Assembly (NCBI RefSeq): GCF_044373315.1 | Contig: NZ_JBILQK010000001.1 | Location: forward strand, 62,001 to 126,000 | From: JACDQM01 sp044373315 | GTDB lineage: Bacteria > Pseudomonadota > Gammaproteobacteria > Burkholderiales > Burkholderiaceae_C | Direction: 5' to 3' | Length of the DNA stretch: 64,000 nt | Shown: piece after piece, positions 36,217 through 44,395 of the stretch | Position numbering within the stretch: the stretch's first letter is position 1 | Layout of the letters: the number at the start of each line of letters is the position of its first letter | The notes under the pieces: generated by a model | The model's database searches: none | The model's input: the letters and a program-made list of their open reading frames with translations, nothing else | Told to the model about the DNA's origin: nothing | Made by a program: the position numbers and the translations under genes

Positions 36217-37032
36217 TCAATCGTCGTCGCCGCTCAGAATGCCGCCCAGGATGCCGACGCCGGCCACACCGGCCAGCAGCGAGCCCTGCTCGCGTCCGCC
36301 ACCACCGGTCTGCGGCGCCGCGGCGAACACGCGCGAGGCCAGACGCGAGAACGGCAGGCTCTGCAGCCAGACCTCGCCCGGTCCGCTGAGCTTGGCCAGG
36401 AACAAGCCCTCACCGCCGAACAGCGCCGTCTTGATCTTGCCGACGTATTGGATCTCGAAGTTCACGCTGGGCGTGTAGGCGACCACGCAGCCGGTGTCCA
36501 CCAGCAGGGTCTGGCCCGGCTGCAGCGAGCGGCGCACCACGGTGCCGCCTGCGTGGACAAAGGCCAGGCCGTCGCCTTCCAGCTTCTGCATGATGAAGCC
36601 CTCGCCGCCGAAGAAGCCGGTGGAGAGCTTTTGCTGCAGGGCGATGCCCAGCGAGACGCCGCGCGCCGCGCACAGGAAGGAATCCTTCTGGCAGATCAGC
36701 ATCCCGCCGAGCTGCTTCAGGTCCATCGGCAGGATCTTGCCCGGATAGGGTGCGGCGAAGGCCACGCGCTGCTTGGCGCCGGCATTGTTGGTGTAGATGG
36801 TCGTGAACAGCGACTCGCCGGTGACGAGGCGCTTGCCTGCACCCAGCAACTTGCCGAAGAAGCCGCCCTGCTGCTTGGCGCCATCACCGAAAACCGTGTC
36901 CATCTGGATGCCGGCATCCATGAACATCATGCTGCCGGCCTCGCCGATGGCAGCCTCGCCCGGGTCGAGCTCGACCTCGACGAACTGCATCTCGGCGCCC
37001 TTGATTTCGTAGTCCACCACATCCATTGCCAT
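36217..37032 (-). CDS. AIM24/TIGR00266 family protein
   Basis: 271 residues with AAGGAGA before the ATG. The family is a beta-helix-like fold with Gly-rich turns, named after a yeast mitochondrial protein; the function in bacteria is not known. Here: MQFVEVELDPGEAAIGEAGSMMFMDAGIQMDT (N-terminus), FFGKLLGAGKRLVTGESLF, AAPYPGKILPMDL and FFGGEGFIMQKLEGDGLAFVHAGG. A glycine-rich C-terminus (GGGGREQGSLLAGVAGVGILGGILSGDDD) may associate with membranes. It is divergent from the IclR regulator gene. Confidence 0.9.
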   Translation of the reverse strand: MAMDVVDYEIKGAEMQFVEVELDPGEAAIGEAGSMMFMDAGIQMDTVFGDGAKQQGGFFGKLLGAGKRLVTGESLFTTIYTNNAGAKQRVAFAAPYPGKILPMDLKQLGGMLICQKDSFLCAARGVSLGIALQQKLSTGFFGGEGFIMQKLEGDGLAFVHAGGTVVRRSLQPGQTLLVDTGCVVAYTPSVNFEIQYVGKIKTALFGGEGLFLAKLSGPGEVWLQSLPFSRLASRVFAAAPQTGGGGREQGSLLAGVAGVGILGGILSGDDD

Positions 37033-37125
37033 CGCGATCTCCTTGCATGAGGGAATTCAAACGGGCGCGATCGTACCCAAGTTTGGAAGTCCGGCCGTGT
37101 GACATGCCCTGCCTATACTGATCAC

Positions 37126-37938
37126 ATGAGCGCCGACAGCCCATCCGAAGCCCCGCCTGCTGAAACTGCCCTCAAGCCGGGCGACGGCTATGTGCAGTCC
37201 TTCGCGCGTGGCCTGTCGGTGATCCGGGCCTTCAGCGCCGAGGCACCACGGCAGACCCTGACCGAAGTGGCCAAACGCTGCGGCCTGACTCGCGCCGGCG
37301 CTCGCCGCATCCTGCTGACGCTGGAAACGCTGGGCTATGTGAAGAGCGAAGGCCGGCTGTTCTCGCTAACGCCCAAGATCCTGGACCTCGGCTTCGCCTA
37401 TCTCTCGTCGCAACCGCTGTGGCAATTTGCCGAGCCGGTGATGCAGAATCTGGTGGCCGACCTGAAGGAGTCCTGCTCGGCCGCGGTGCTCGAAGGCAGC
37501 GACATCGTCTACGTGCTGCGCGTGCCGGCGCGCAAGATCATGAGCATCAACCTGGGCCTGGGCAGCCGCCTGCCGGCCTGGTGCACCTCGATGGGCCGCG
37601 TGTTGCTGGCCGGGCTGTCGGATGCCGAGTTGCTGGCCTATCTGGATGCGGTCGAATTGCGCCCGCTGACGGCGCGCACCGTTGCCAGCAAGGACGATTT
37701 GCGCCAGCGCATCGAGACGGCCCGCACACAGGGCTGGTGCCTGATCAACCAGGAGCTGGAAGAAGGCTTGGTCTCGCTGGCGGCCCCGATCCGTGACCGC
37801 AACGGCCAAGTGCTGGCCGCGCTCAATGTCAGCGGCCAGTTCAACCGCACACCGCCGGATGCGATGGTGGCGCATTGCCTTCCGCGCCTGCTGGAGGCGG
37901 CGGCGCAGATTTCTAGGTTGTTGCAGTTGAAGAGTTGA
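37126..37938 (+). CDS. IclR-family regulator, PcaR/PcaU/PobR type
   Basis: 270 residues from the ATG at 37126; a GTG at 37099 would add 9 residues. The winged helix region is VQSFARGLSVIRAFSAEAPRQTLTEVAKRCGLTRAGARRILLTLETLGYV (about 18-66), followed by the IclR effector domain (FSLTPKILDLGFAYLSSQPLW..., GSRLPAWCTSMGRVLLA, VSLAAPIRDRNGQVLAALNVSGQFNR). The PcaR/PcaU branch controls aromatic acid breakdown through beta-ketoadipate. No such genes are adjacent; it faces the pha operon. Its target is therefore unknown. Confidence 0.93.
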   Translation: MSADSPSEAPPAETALKPGDGYVQSFARGLSVIRAFSAEAPRQTLTEVAKRCGLTRAGARRILLTLETLGYVKSEGRLFSLTPKILDLGFAYLSSQPLWQFAEPVMQNLVADLKESCSAAVLEGSDIVYVLRVPARKIMSINLGLGSRLPAWCTSMGRVLLAGLSDAELLAYLDAVELRPLTARTVASKDDLRQRIETARTQGWCLINQELEEGLVSLAAPIRDRNGQVLAALNVSGQFNRTPPDAMVAHCLPRLLEAAAQISRLLQLKS

Positions 37939-38048
37939 GGCAGCGAGGCGACCTTTCGCCTAGTGGGCAGGGGCAGTCGTCGTCCTTTGCCTGCCACGCC
38001 GCCCCGGCCAGCCCACGTGAGACGTAGGCCGGCGTTCGTCAGGCGTCA

Positions 38049-38164
38049 GACAGCCCCCGGGGCTGTCCTCGATCCTGACTCTCCCCGGCCAGTCGGCTTG
38101 CAGGCCGACTGGCGTGAGTGAGGCACGAAACAGCCCGCAGGGGCTGTTTCGTGTCCGCACTCAC
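38049..38164. repeat. Three successive inverted repeats between iclR and phaB
   Basis: IR1: GACAGCCCC (38049-38057) and GGGGCTGTC (38059-38067), 9 base pairs with one spacer base. IR2: CCAGTCGGC (38089-38097) and GCCGACTGG (38104-38112), loop 6. IR3: CACGAAACAGCCC (38124-38136) and GGGCTGTTTCGTG (38141-38153), 13 base pairs with 4-base loop, extended by outer arms GTGAGTG (38114-38120) and CACTCAC (38158-38164) that reach over the phaB stop. The convergent genes on each side suggest a bidirectional terminator region. Confidence 0.75.
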
Positions 38165-38898
38165 CCCATGTGCAGCCCGCCGTTGCAGCTGAAGTCGGCG
38201 CCGGTGGTGAAGCCGGAATCCTCGCCTGCCAGCCAGGCCACGATGGCCGCGATTTCCTCGGGCTTGCCCAGGCGCTTGACCGGGATGGTGGAGATGATCT
38301 TCTCCAGCACGTCCTCGCGCACCGCCTTGACCATGTCGGTGGCGATATAGCCCGGGCTCACAGTGTTGACCGTCACGCCCTTGGCTGCCAGCTCCTGCGC
38401 CAGCGCCATCGTGAAACCGTGCATGCCGGCCTTGGCTGCCGAGTAATTGGTCTGGCCCGCCTGACCCTTCTCGCCATTGACCGACGAGATCTGGATGATG
38501 CGGCCCCAGCCCTTTTCTACCATGCCCGGCGCCACCTGCTTGGTGACGTTGAACATGCTGTTGAGGTTGGTGTCGATCACCGCACGCCAGTCGTCCGGCG
38601 ACATCTTCAGGAACATGCGGTCCCGTGTGATGCCGGCGTTGTTGACCAGCACATCGATGGGGCCATGCTCGGCGACCGCCTTCTGGAAGGCCGCCACGGT
38701 GGACTCCCAATCAGCCACATTGCCGACCGAAGCGTAGAAGGTGTAGCCCAGTGCGGCTTGCTCGCTGAGCCACTTGTCGTAGTCGCGGCTCGGGCCGCAG
38801 CCCGCAATGACCTTGAAGCCCTCCTTGTGCAGACGTTGGCAGATCGAGGTGCCGATGCCACCCATGCCGCCGGTCACATATGCGATTTTCTTGCTCAT
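38161..38898 (-). CDS. phaB: Acetoacetyl-CoA reductase PhaB (PhbB)
   Basis: 245 residues. It reduces acetoacetyl-CoA to (R)-3-hydroxybutyryl-CoA with NADPH in polyhydroxybutyrate synthesis. SDR motifs: TGGMGGIG (residues 9-16), NNAG (86-89), catalytic Ser in ISSVNG near 138, and Tyr152-x-x-x-Lys156 in NYSAAKAG. The C-terminus ends NGGLHMG, as in Cupriavidus PhaB. It lies 158 bases after phaA and ends in a hairpin-rich stretch that overlaps its stop. Confidence 0.97.
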   Translation of the reverse strand: MSKKIAYVTGGMGGIGTSICQRLHKEGFKVIAGCGPSRDYDKWLSEQAALGYTFYASVGNVADWESTVAAFQKAVAEHGPIDVLVNNAGITRDRMFLKMSPDDWRAVIDTNLNSMFNVTKQVAPGMVEKGWGRIIQISSVNGEKGQAGQTNYSAAKAGMHGFTMALAQELAAKGVTVNTVSPGYIATDMVKAVREDVLEKIISTIPVKRLGKPEEIAAIVAWLAGEDSGFTTGADFSCNGGLHMG

Positions 38899-39056
38899 AG
38901 CTTGTCTCTCCTGCGCCTCCAGGGCTCACTGCTTGTGCCTCGCCAGCGCCGCGTCATGCGCCGTGATTCGAGGCCCTATGTCTCAACGAAGACGCGCCCT
39001 CAGCCTCCCGCATGCCCGACACAGGGTCAAGCGGGTTGCACCTGACAGGGTTTTCT

Positions 39057-40235
39057 TTAGCGCTCCACCGTCAGCGCCACGCCCATGCCACCGCCGATGC
39101 ACAGCGAGGCGATGCCGCGCTTGGCATCGCGGCGCTGCATCTCGTGCAGCAGCGTGACGAGGATGCGGGCGCCCGAGGCGCCGATCGGGTGGCCCAGCGC
39201 GATCGCGCCGCCATTGACATTCACCTTGCTGGTGTCCCAGCCCATCTCGGCATGCACCGCGCAGGCTTGCGCCGCGAACGCCTCATTAATCTCCAGCAGG
39301 TCCAGGTCCTGCGGCTTCCAGCCGGCGCGCTCCAGCGCCTTCTTTGCGGCCGGCACCGGGCCCATGCCCATATAGGCCGGGTCCAGGCCCGCGCTGGCAT
39401 AGGAGGCGATGCGAGCCAGCGGCGTGAGGCCGAGCGCCGCCGCTTTCTTGGCACTCATCACCAGCAGCGCCGCGGCGCCGTCATTCAGGCCCGAGGCATT
39501 CCCGGCGGTGACGCTGCCGGCCTTGTCGAAGGCCGGACGCAGCCCGGCCAGCGCTTCGGCGTTGGTCTTGCGGTTGATGTACTCATCGGCATCGACCACC
39601 AGCGCATCGCCCTTCTTCTGCGGGATCAGCACGGGCACGATCTCGTCCTTGAAGCGGCCGGCATCCTGCGCCGCGGCCGCCTTCAGCTGAGAGGCCAGCG
39701 CCAGCGCGTCCTGCGTCTCGCGGCTGATGCCGTACTTCTTGGCCACGTTCTCGGCCGTGATGCCCATGTGGTACTGGTTGTAGACGTCCCACAGGCCGTC
39801 GACGATCATGGTGTCGACCAGCTTCCAGTCGCCCATGCGCTGGCCATCGCGCGAGCCCGGCAGCACATGCGGCGACAGGCTCATGCTCTCCTGGCCGCCG
39901 GCGATCACGATGTCGCTGTCGCCATCGCGGATAGCTTGCGCCGCCAGCATCACTGCCTTCAGGCCCGAGCCGCAGACCTTGTTGATGGTCATGGCCGGCA
40001 CATGGTCCGGCAGACCGGACTTGATCACCGTCTGGCGCGCAGGGTTCTGGCCGCAGCCCGCCTGCAGCACCTGGCCGAGGATCACCTCGCCCACCTGTGC
40101 GCCATCCAGGCCGCTGCGGCGCAGCAGGTCCTTCACGACGGTGGCGCCCAGCTCGACCGCCGGGGTCTTGGCCAAGGCACCGCCGAACTTGCCGATGGCA
40201 GTGCGGGCTGCGGCAACGATCACGATATCGCTCAT
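39057..40235 (-). CDS. phaA: Acetyl-CoA C-acetyltransferase PhaA (beta-ketothiolase)
   Basis: 392 residues. It condenses two acetyl-CoA to acetoacetyl-CoA. N-terminal MSDIVIVAAARTAIGKFGG; active-site Cys88 in INKVCGSGLKA; NEAFAAQACAV; catalytic His in ALGHPIGASGARI; and the second catalytic Cys in CIGGGMGVAL near the end. Placed between phaC and phaB on one strand, it is the second gene of the classical pha operon. A ribosome site (AAGGAG) lies before the ATG. Confidence 0.97.
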   Translation of the reverse strand: MSDIVIVAAARTAIGKFGGALAKTPAVELGATVVKDLLRRSGLDGAQVGEVILGQVLQAGCGQNPARQTVIKSGLPDHVPAMTINKVCGSGLKAVMLAAQAIRDGDSDIVIAGGQESMSLSPHVLPGSRDGQRMGDWKLVDTMIVDGLWDVYNQYHMGITAENVAKKYGISRETQDALALASQLKAAAAQDAGRFKDEIVPVLIPQKKGDALVVDADEYINRKTNAEALAGLRPAFDKAGSVTAGNASGLNDGAAALLVMSAKKAAALGLTPLARIASYASAGLDPAYMGMGPVPAAKKALERAGWKPQDLDLLEINEAFAAQACAVHAEMGWDTSKVNVNGGAIALGHPIGASGARILVTLLHEMQRRDAKRGIASLCIGGGMGVALTVER

Positions 40236-40271
40236 CTCAGTCTCCTTGCTTGATGTTTCGGGGCGGCCGGC

Positions 40272-41978
40272 TCAAGCCTTCTGCTTGACGTAGCGGCCTG
40301 GAGCGGGCTCGATGGACTTGTACTTGCGGCTGCCAGGCGTCTTGGGCGCGGCCTTCTGGCTACCGGCATGGCTGGCCAACCAGGCGGACCAATCGGTCCA
40401 CCAGCTGCCCGGATGCTCGGTCGCCGCGTCAAACCACTTCTGGTGCTCGGCCGGCAGGGCGGTGCTCTTGCCGATCCAGTGGCTGCGCTTGCCCTTGGCC
40501 GGCGGGTTGATCACGCCGGCGATATGGCCTGACGCGCCCAGCACGAAGCGCTTCTTGCCCTTGAAAACCTGGGTCGAGCGGTAGGCGCTGTCCCAGGGCA
40601 CGATGTGATCCTCACGCGAACCATAGATGTAGACCGGCGCCTCGATCTTGCCGAGGTCCAGCGCCTCGCCGCAGACCGTGAGCTTGCCCGGCTGCTTCAG
40701 CTCGTTCTGCAGATAGGTGTGGCGCAGATACCAGCAATACATCGGCCCGGACATATTGGTCGCGTCGCCGTTCCAGTACAGCAGGTCGAAGGCCGGCGGG
40801 GCCTCGCCCTTCAGGTAGTTGCCGACCACGTAGTTCCAGACCAGATCGTTCGGGCGCAGGAAGCTGAAGGTTGTGGCCAGTTCCTTTCCCTTGAGCAGGC
40901 CCGGCCCCTTGGGGCTCTGCTCCCCAATGGTCATCTCGCGCAGCCGAACCGAGCCCTCATCGACGAACAGGTCCAGCACGCCATTGCTGCTGAAGTCGAT
41001 CAGCGTGGTCAGCAAGGTGACACTGGCCGCCGGCTGCTCACCCCGCGCGGCCAGCACGCCCAGCGCCGTGGCCAGAATGGTGCCGCCGACGCAGAAGCCC
41101 AAGGTGTCGATGGTCTCGGTGCCGGAGATCTCCTGCACCACCGAGATCGCCTTGATGGCAGCCTTCTCGATGTAGTCGTCCCAGGTCCAGGCCGCGCAGC
41201 TCTCATCCGGATTGCGCCAGCTGACCACGAACACGCGGTGGCCTTGGCTCACCGCATAACGAATCAGAGAGTTGTCCGGCTGCAAGTCCAGGATGTAGTA
41301 CTTGTTGATGCAGGGCGGCACCATCAGCAAGGGCCGCTCGAACACCTTGGCCGTCAGCGGCTTGTATTCGATCAGCTGCAAGAACTCGTTCTCGAAGACG
41401 ATGTCGCCCTCAGTGGTGGCCACATTGCGGCCCACCTCGAAGGCGCTCTCATCGGTCTGCGAGACATGCCCGCGCTGGATGTCGGCCCACAGCTGCTGCA
41501 CGCCTTTGGCCAGGCTTTCGCCCTGGGTGTCCAGCGCCAGCTTCAAGGCCTCGGGGTTGAGCGCCAGATAGTTGCTCGGCGAGGCGGCATCGACCCACTG
41601 CTGCACCGCGAAGCGGATGCGCGAACGGGTTTTCTCGTCGCCTTCGACCTGCTCGGCCATCTGCTGCAGCGTGCGCGCATTGAGCAGGTAGAGCTGGGTC
41701 ACGAAGCTGCTGGCCGGGTTCTCGCCCCAGGCTGGCGATGCGAATCGCTTGTCGGACAGCTTCGGCGCAGCATGGCCGGTCTGCACCGAGGCGTTCCATA
41801 GCTCTGAAGCCTTTTTCAGGTACTCCGCCTGCAAGGAAGCCAAGGACTGGGCGGGTATCTGCAAGCCCGCGACCGATTTCCACATCTCGCCCATCTGGGC
41901 GGCCATCTCGGCCACGCCGGCCATGCCCTCGGGGCCGGTACCGGGGGCGTTCGCAGAGGAATTGCGCTGCTTTTTCAT
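40272..41978 (-). CDS. phaC: Class I poly(3-hydroxyalkanoate) polymerase PhaC
   Basis: 568 residues from the ATG at 41978, preceded by CAGGAGA; an ATG-like start at 41996 would add 6. It polymerises (R)-3-hydroxyacyl-CoA into storage polyester granules. The lipase-like box GFCVGG is at 294-299 with nucleophile Cys296. Asp and His partners are in EAPVYIYGSREDHIVPWDSAY and VLGASGHIAGVINPP. The conserved Trp-containing WRNPDES segment is present. First gene of phaC-phaA-phaB. The leader has two hairpins. Confidence 0.97.
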   Translation of the reverse strand: MKKQRNSSANAPGTGPEGMAGVAEMAAQMGEMWKSVAGLQIPAQSLASLQAEYLKKASELWNASVQTGHAAPKLSDKRFASPAWGENPASSFVTQLYLLNARTLQQMAEQVEGDEKTRSRIRFAVQQWVDAASPSNYLALNPEALKLALDTQGESLAKGVQQLWADIQRGHVSQTDESAFEVGRNVATTEGDIVFENEFLQLIEYKPLTAKVFERPLLMVPPCINKYYILDLQPDNSLIRYAVSQGHRVFVVSWRNPDESCAAWTWDDYIEKAAIKAISVVQEISGTETIDTLGFCVGGTILATALGVLAARGEQPAASVTLLTTLIDFSSNGVLDLFVDEGSVRLREMTIGEQSPKGPGLLKGKELATTFSFLRPNDLVWNYVVGNYLKGEAPPAFDLLYWNGDATNMSGPMYCWYLRHTYLQNELKQPGKLTVCGEALDLGKIEAPVYIYGSREDHIVPWDSAYRSTQVFKGKKRFVLGASGHIAGVINPPAKGKRSHWIGKSTALPAEHQKWFDAATEHPGSWWTDWSAWLASHAGSQKAAPKTPGSRKYKSIEPAPGRYVKQKA

Positions 41979-41999
41979 GGGTCTCCTGTCGGGCATGGG

Positions 42000-42051
42000 C
42001 CGGCTCTGTGACGATGAGCCGGTCCTCCAATCATGCAGGCAAAAAGCCTGC
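42000..42051 (-). other. Hairpins in the phaC leader
   Basis: CCGGCTC (42000-42006) and GAGCCGG (42016-42022) make a 7-base-pair stem with a 9-base loop, and GCAGGC (42035-42040) and GCCTGC (42046-42051) a 6-base-pair stem around five A. The second is extended by TCATG/CATGA arms with one bulge. They sit in the phaC leader, in the divergent region shared with the small membrane protein gene. Confidence 0.45.
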
Positions 42052-42111
42052 CATGAGCCCTATGCCCAATGTTGTACGCTCGCGAACTTACCTTCTGATG
42101 ACAAGCAACGC

Positions 42112-42423
42112 ATGTACCTGGTCGCGATCGCCTGGATTTACGTGGCACTGATGATGGCGCTGGCTGAAGCCACCAGCACCCAAGGCACGGTGCTCGGCGC
42201 GATATTCACCTTCTTGCTGTACGGTGTGCTGCCGATTTCCATCGTCATGTACGTAATGGCCACGCCTGCTCGGCGCGAGGCACGCCGTCGGGCCGAGGCT
42301 GCGCAGGCGCAGGCAGCAGCAGCACCAGCCGATGAGGTCGCCGCGCCCATGACTTCAGCGCAGCCGGATGGCAGCGACCATGCGGCCGCTGGGGGGCTCG
42401 CGGCGGAACGAAAAGAACCGTGA
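42112..42423 (+). CDS. Small membrane protein, function unknown
   Basis: 103 residues from the ATG at 42112. Two hydrophobic segments are visible: VAIAWIYVALMMALAE near the start and TVLGAIFTFLLYGVLPISIVMYVM (about 27-50). A basic Ala/Arg-rich cytoplasmic tail follows (RREARRRAEAAQAQAAAAPADEV). It is divergent from phaC, and its last 69 bases overlap the convergent pgeF gene. Similar small proteins stand at this place in other Burkholderiales, but I assign no function. The ribosome site is weak. Confidence 0.7.
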   Translation: MYLVAIAWIYVALMMALAEATSTQGTVLGAIFTFLLYGVLPISIVMYVMATPARREARRRAEAAQAQAAAAPADEVAAPMTSAQPDGSDHAAAGGLAAERKEP

Positions 42424-43152
42424 TGCGTCGCTGACGGTGCACCACTGGCCGCCGCTGATGGCAGACAGGCCCAGCGCACGCAGCCGCCGCCGGGCCAGCT
42501 CGGCCAGATCGGCGCGCCAGCGCGGCTCACCCTGCGCATTGGGCCGGTAGGCGAACAAGCAGGGGTCAGGTCTTGCCGGTTCGGCGCCAAAGGCGCGCAG
42601 CACCTCCTCCCCCACCTCGAAAGCCTCAGGGCCTATGCAGGCGCCCAGCCAGGCCTGGATGTCGGCCGGCGCGCAGGCGGCCTCCTCGCACAGCGCTTCG
42701 ACCGTGCGCTCCAGCACGCCAGCGGCCAAGCCGCGCCAGCCGGCATGGGCGCCACCCACAGCGCGCGGCGCGGCAAACAGCACCGGCAGGCAGTCGGCCG
42801 CCATGATGGCCACCGCCACATCGCGGTGGCGACTGACGGCTGCATCGGCCGGCGGCGTTATGGCGCCGGGCACTCCCATCTCAGGACTGAGCCGCAGCAC
42901 CTCGACGCCATGAACCTGATGCAGGAACACGGCCGGCGCGCCGATCGCCTCGCACACCCGGGCGCGGTTGTGCGCCACGGCCTGCGGATCGTCCTGCACC
43001 GCACGGCCCACATTCATGCTGGACAAGCCACCGGTGCTGATGCCACCGGCACGCGTGGTCATGAAGGCCTGTACCTGCGGCAGATCCCAGTCGGGCAGCA
43101 GCCAGTCGGGGTGCAAAGCAGGCCGCGCCGGGCTCAGCGGCTCACTCGGCAT
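42355..43152 (-). CDS. pgeF: Peptidoglycan editing factor PgeF (YfiH, laccase-domain)
   Basis: 265 residues from the ATG at 43152, which overlaps the end of maiA by 11 bases. It resembles the multicopper-like laccase-domain YfiH family, which removes L-Ser misincorporated into the peptidoglycan stem; earlier named polyphenol oxidase. Seen here: FMTTRAGGISTGGLSSMNVGRAVQDDPQAV, FLHQVHGVEVLRLS, VAIMAADCLPVLFA, AHAGWRGLAAGVLERTVEAL and WLGACIGPEAFEVGEEVL. The metal-site His/Cys of the family (HQVHG, ADCLP, HAGWRG) are all present. Confidence 0.95.
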   Translation of the reverse strand: MPSEPLSPARPALHPDWLLPDWDLPQVQAFMTTRAGGISTGGLSSMNVGRAVQDDPQAVAHNRARVCEAIGAPAVFLHQVHGVEVLRLSPEMGVPGAITPPADAAVSRHRDVAVAIMAADCLPVLFAAPRAVGGAHAGWRGLAAGVLERTVEALCEEAACAPADIQAWLGACIGPEAFEVGEEVLRAFGAEPARPDPCLFAYRPNAQGEPRWRADLAELARRRLRALGLSAISGGQWCTVSDASRFFSFRREPPSGRMVAAIRLR

Positions 43153-43777
43153 CCGGGCAGGCGCTCGGCTGGGTCTTGGCAAAGGCGTCCAGCGCCATGC
43201 AGTGCTCGAACACGGTCATCACGGTCGGCAGATGGTCGAGCCGGCAGTCAAAGCGCTGCGCATTGAAGATCTGCGGCACCAGAACGCAGTCCGCCAGGCC
43301 GGGCATGTCGCCATGGCAGAAACGGCCGGTCTGGCCGTCCTTCAGGCGGCGCTCGAGCGCCTCCAGCCCGGTCTCGACCCAGTGCCGGTACCAGCGGTTC
43401 TTGTTGTCCTCGCTGACGCCCATCTCCTTGACCAGATAGCGCAGCACGCGCAGATTGTTCAGCGGATGGATCTCGCAGGCGATGTCCTGGGCCAGCGCGC
43501 GCACGCGGGCCCGCCCCAGCGCATCGGCCGGCAGCAGCGGCGGCTCGGGGTGGGTCTCGTCCAGGTATTCGATGATGGCCATCGACTGGGTGACGACCGC
43601 ATCGTCGTCACGCAGCAGCGGCACCAGACGCGCCGCCGAGACGTCGGCATAGGCCTCGTTGAATTGCTCGTTCTTCGCCAGGTGAACGGCGCGGTAGTCG
43701 TAGTCCAGGCCCTTCAGCGCCAGTGCGATGCGCACGCGGTACGAGGCCGAAGAGCGGAAGTAGTTGAAGAGTTCCAT
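43142..43777 (-). CDS. maiA: Maleylacetoacetate isomerase (zeta-class glutathione transferase)
   Basis: 211 residues from the ATG at 43777 (MELFNYFRSSAS). It converts maleylacetoacetate to fumarylacetoacetate in tyrosine/gentisate breakdown. The zeta-class active-site motif SSASYRVRIAL is near residue 8, and QSMAIIEYLDETHP is the glutathione-site loop. The C-terminal helical domain follows (ACEIHPLNNLRVLRYL...). In the family the second Ser/Cys of SSCS is usually Cys; here it is Ala. No other tyrosine-degradation gene is adjacent. Divergent from the NUDIX gene. Confidence 0.94.
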   Translation of the reverse strand: MELFNYFRSSASYRVRIALALKGLDYDYRAVHLAKNEQFNEAYADVSAARLVPLLRDDDAVVTQSMAIIEYLDETHPEPPLLPADALGRARVRALAQDIACEIHPLNNLRVLRYLVKEMGVSEDNKNRWYRHWVETGLEALERRLKDGQTGRFCHGDMPGLADCVLVPQIFNAQRFDCRLDHLPTVMTVFEHCMALDAFAKTQPSACPDAE

Positions 43778-43836
43778 GGCTTGATGATGCCACGCAGGCG
43801 GCGACGCCAACAGCGCCTCGCCGCTACACTGAAGCC

Positions 43837-44385
43837 ATGTTGATCACCCGCCGTTTCAAGCATTGCCCCAGCTGCGGCGCTGCCGTCAGCTACCAGGTGC
43901 CGGCCGACGACAACCGTGAGCGCGCCACCTGCCCGGCCTGCGCCAGCGTGCACTATGAAAACCCCATCAATGTGGTCGGCACGCTGCCGATCTGGGGCGA
44001 GCAGGTGCTGCTGTGCCGGCGCAATATCGAGCCGCGTTACGGCTTCTGGACGCTGCCGGCGGGTTTTCTGGAACTGGGCGAAACCAGCGCCGAAGGGGCG
44101 CTGCGCGAGACCGACGAGGAGGCCGGCGCCGAGATCGAGCTGCAGAACCTGTACTGCCTGCTCAATGTGGTGCGGGTCGGCCAGATCCATCTCTACTACC
44201 GCGCCCGCCTGCTGTCGGACCGCTTCAATCCCGGCCCCGAAACCATCGAGGCCCGGCTATTCCATGAGCACGAAGTGCCCTGGGACGAACTGGCCTTCCG
44301 CACCGTGCGGGAGACGCTGCAACGCTATTTCGACGACCGACGCGCCGGCCGCGAATTCGCACTGCACTGCGCCGATATCGGCTGA
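43837..44385 (+). CDS. NUDIX hydrolase with N-terminal zinc ribbon
   Basis: 182 residues. An N-terminal zinc ribbon has two Cys pairs (CPSCG at residues 9-13 and CPACAS near 29). The NUDIX box follows, GFLELGETSAEGALRETDEEAGAEIEL (about 74-96), with the Glu residues that bind metal. It hydrolyses nucleoside diphosphate-X compounds such as ADP-ribose or NADH. The zinc-ribbon arrangement resembles NudC-like or ADP-ribose pyrophosphatase-like enzymes. It is divergent from maiA and convergent with lapD, with 10 bases between the stops. Confidence 0.93.
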   Translation: MLITRRFKHCPSCGAAVSYQVPADDNRERATCPACASVHYENPINVVGTLPIWGEQVLLCRRNIEPRYGFWTLPAGFLELGETSAEGALRETDEEAGAEIELQNLYCLLNVVRVGQIHLYYRARLLSDRFNPGPETIEARLFHEHEVPWDELAFRTVRETLQRYFDDRRAGREFALHCADIG

Positions 44386-44395
44386 ACCGTCGCCC

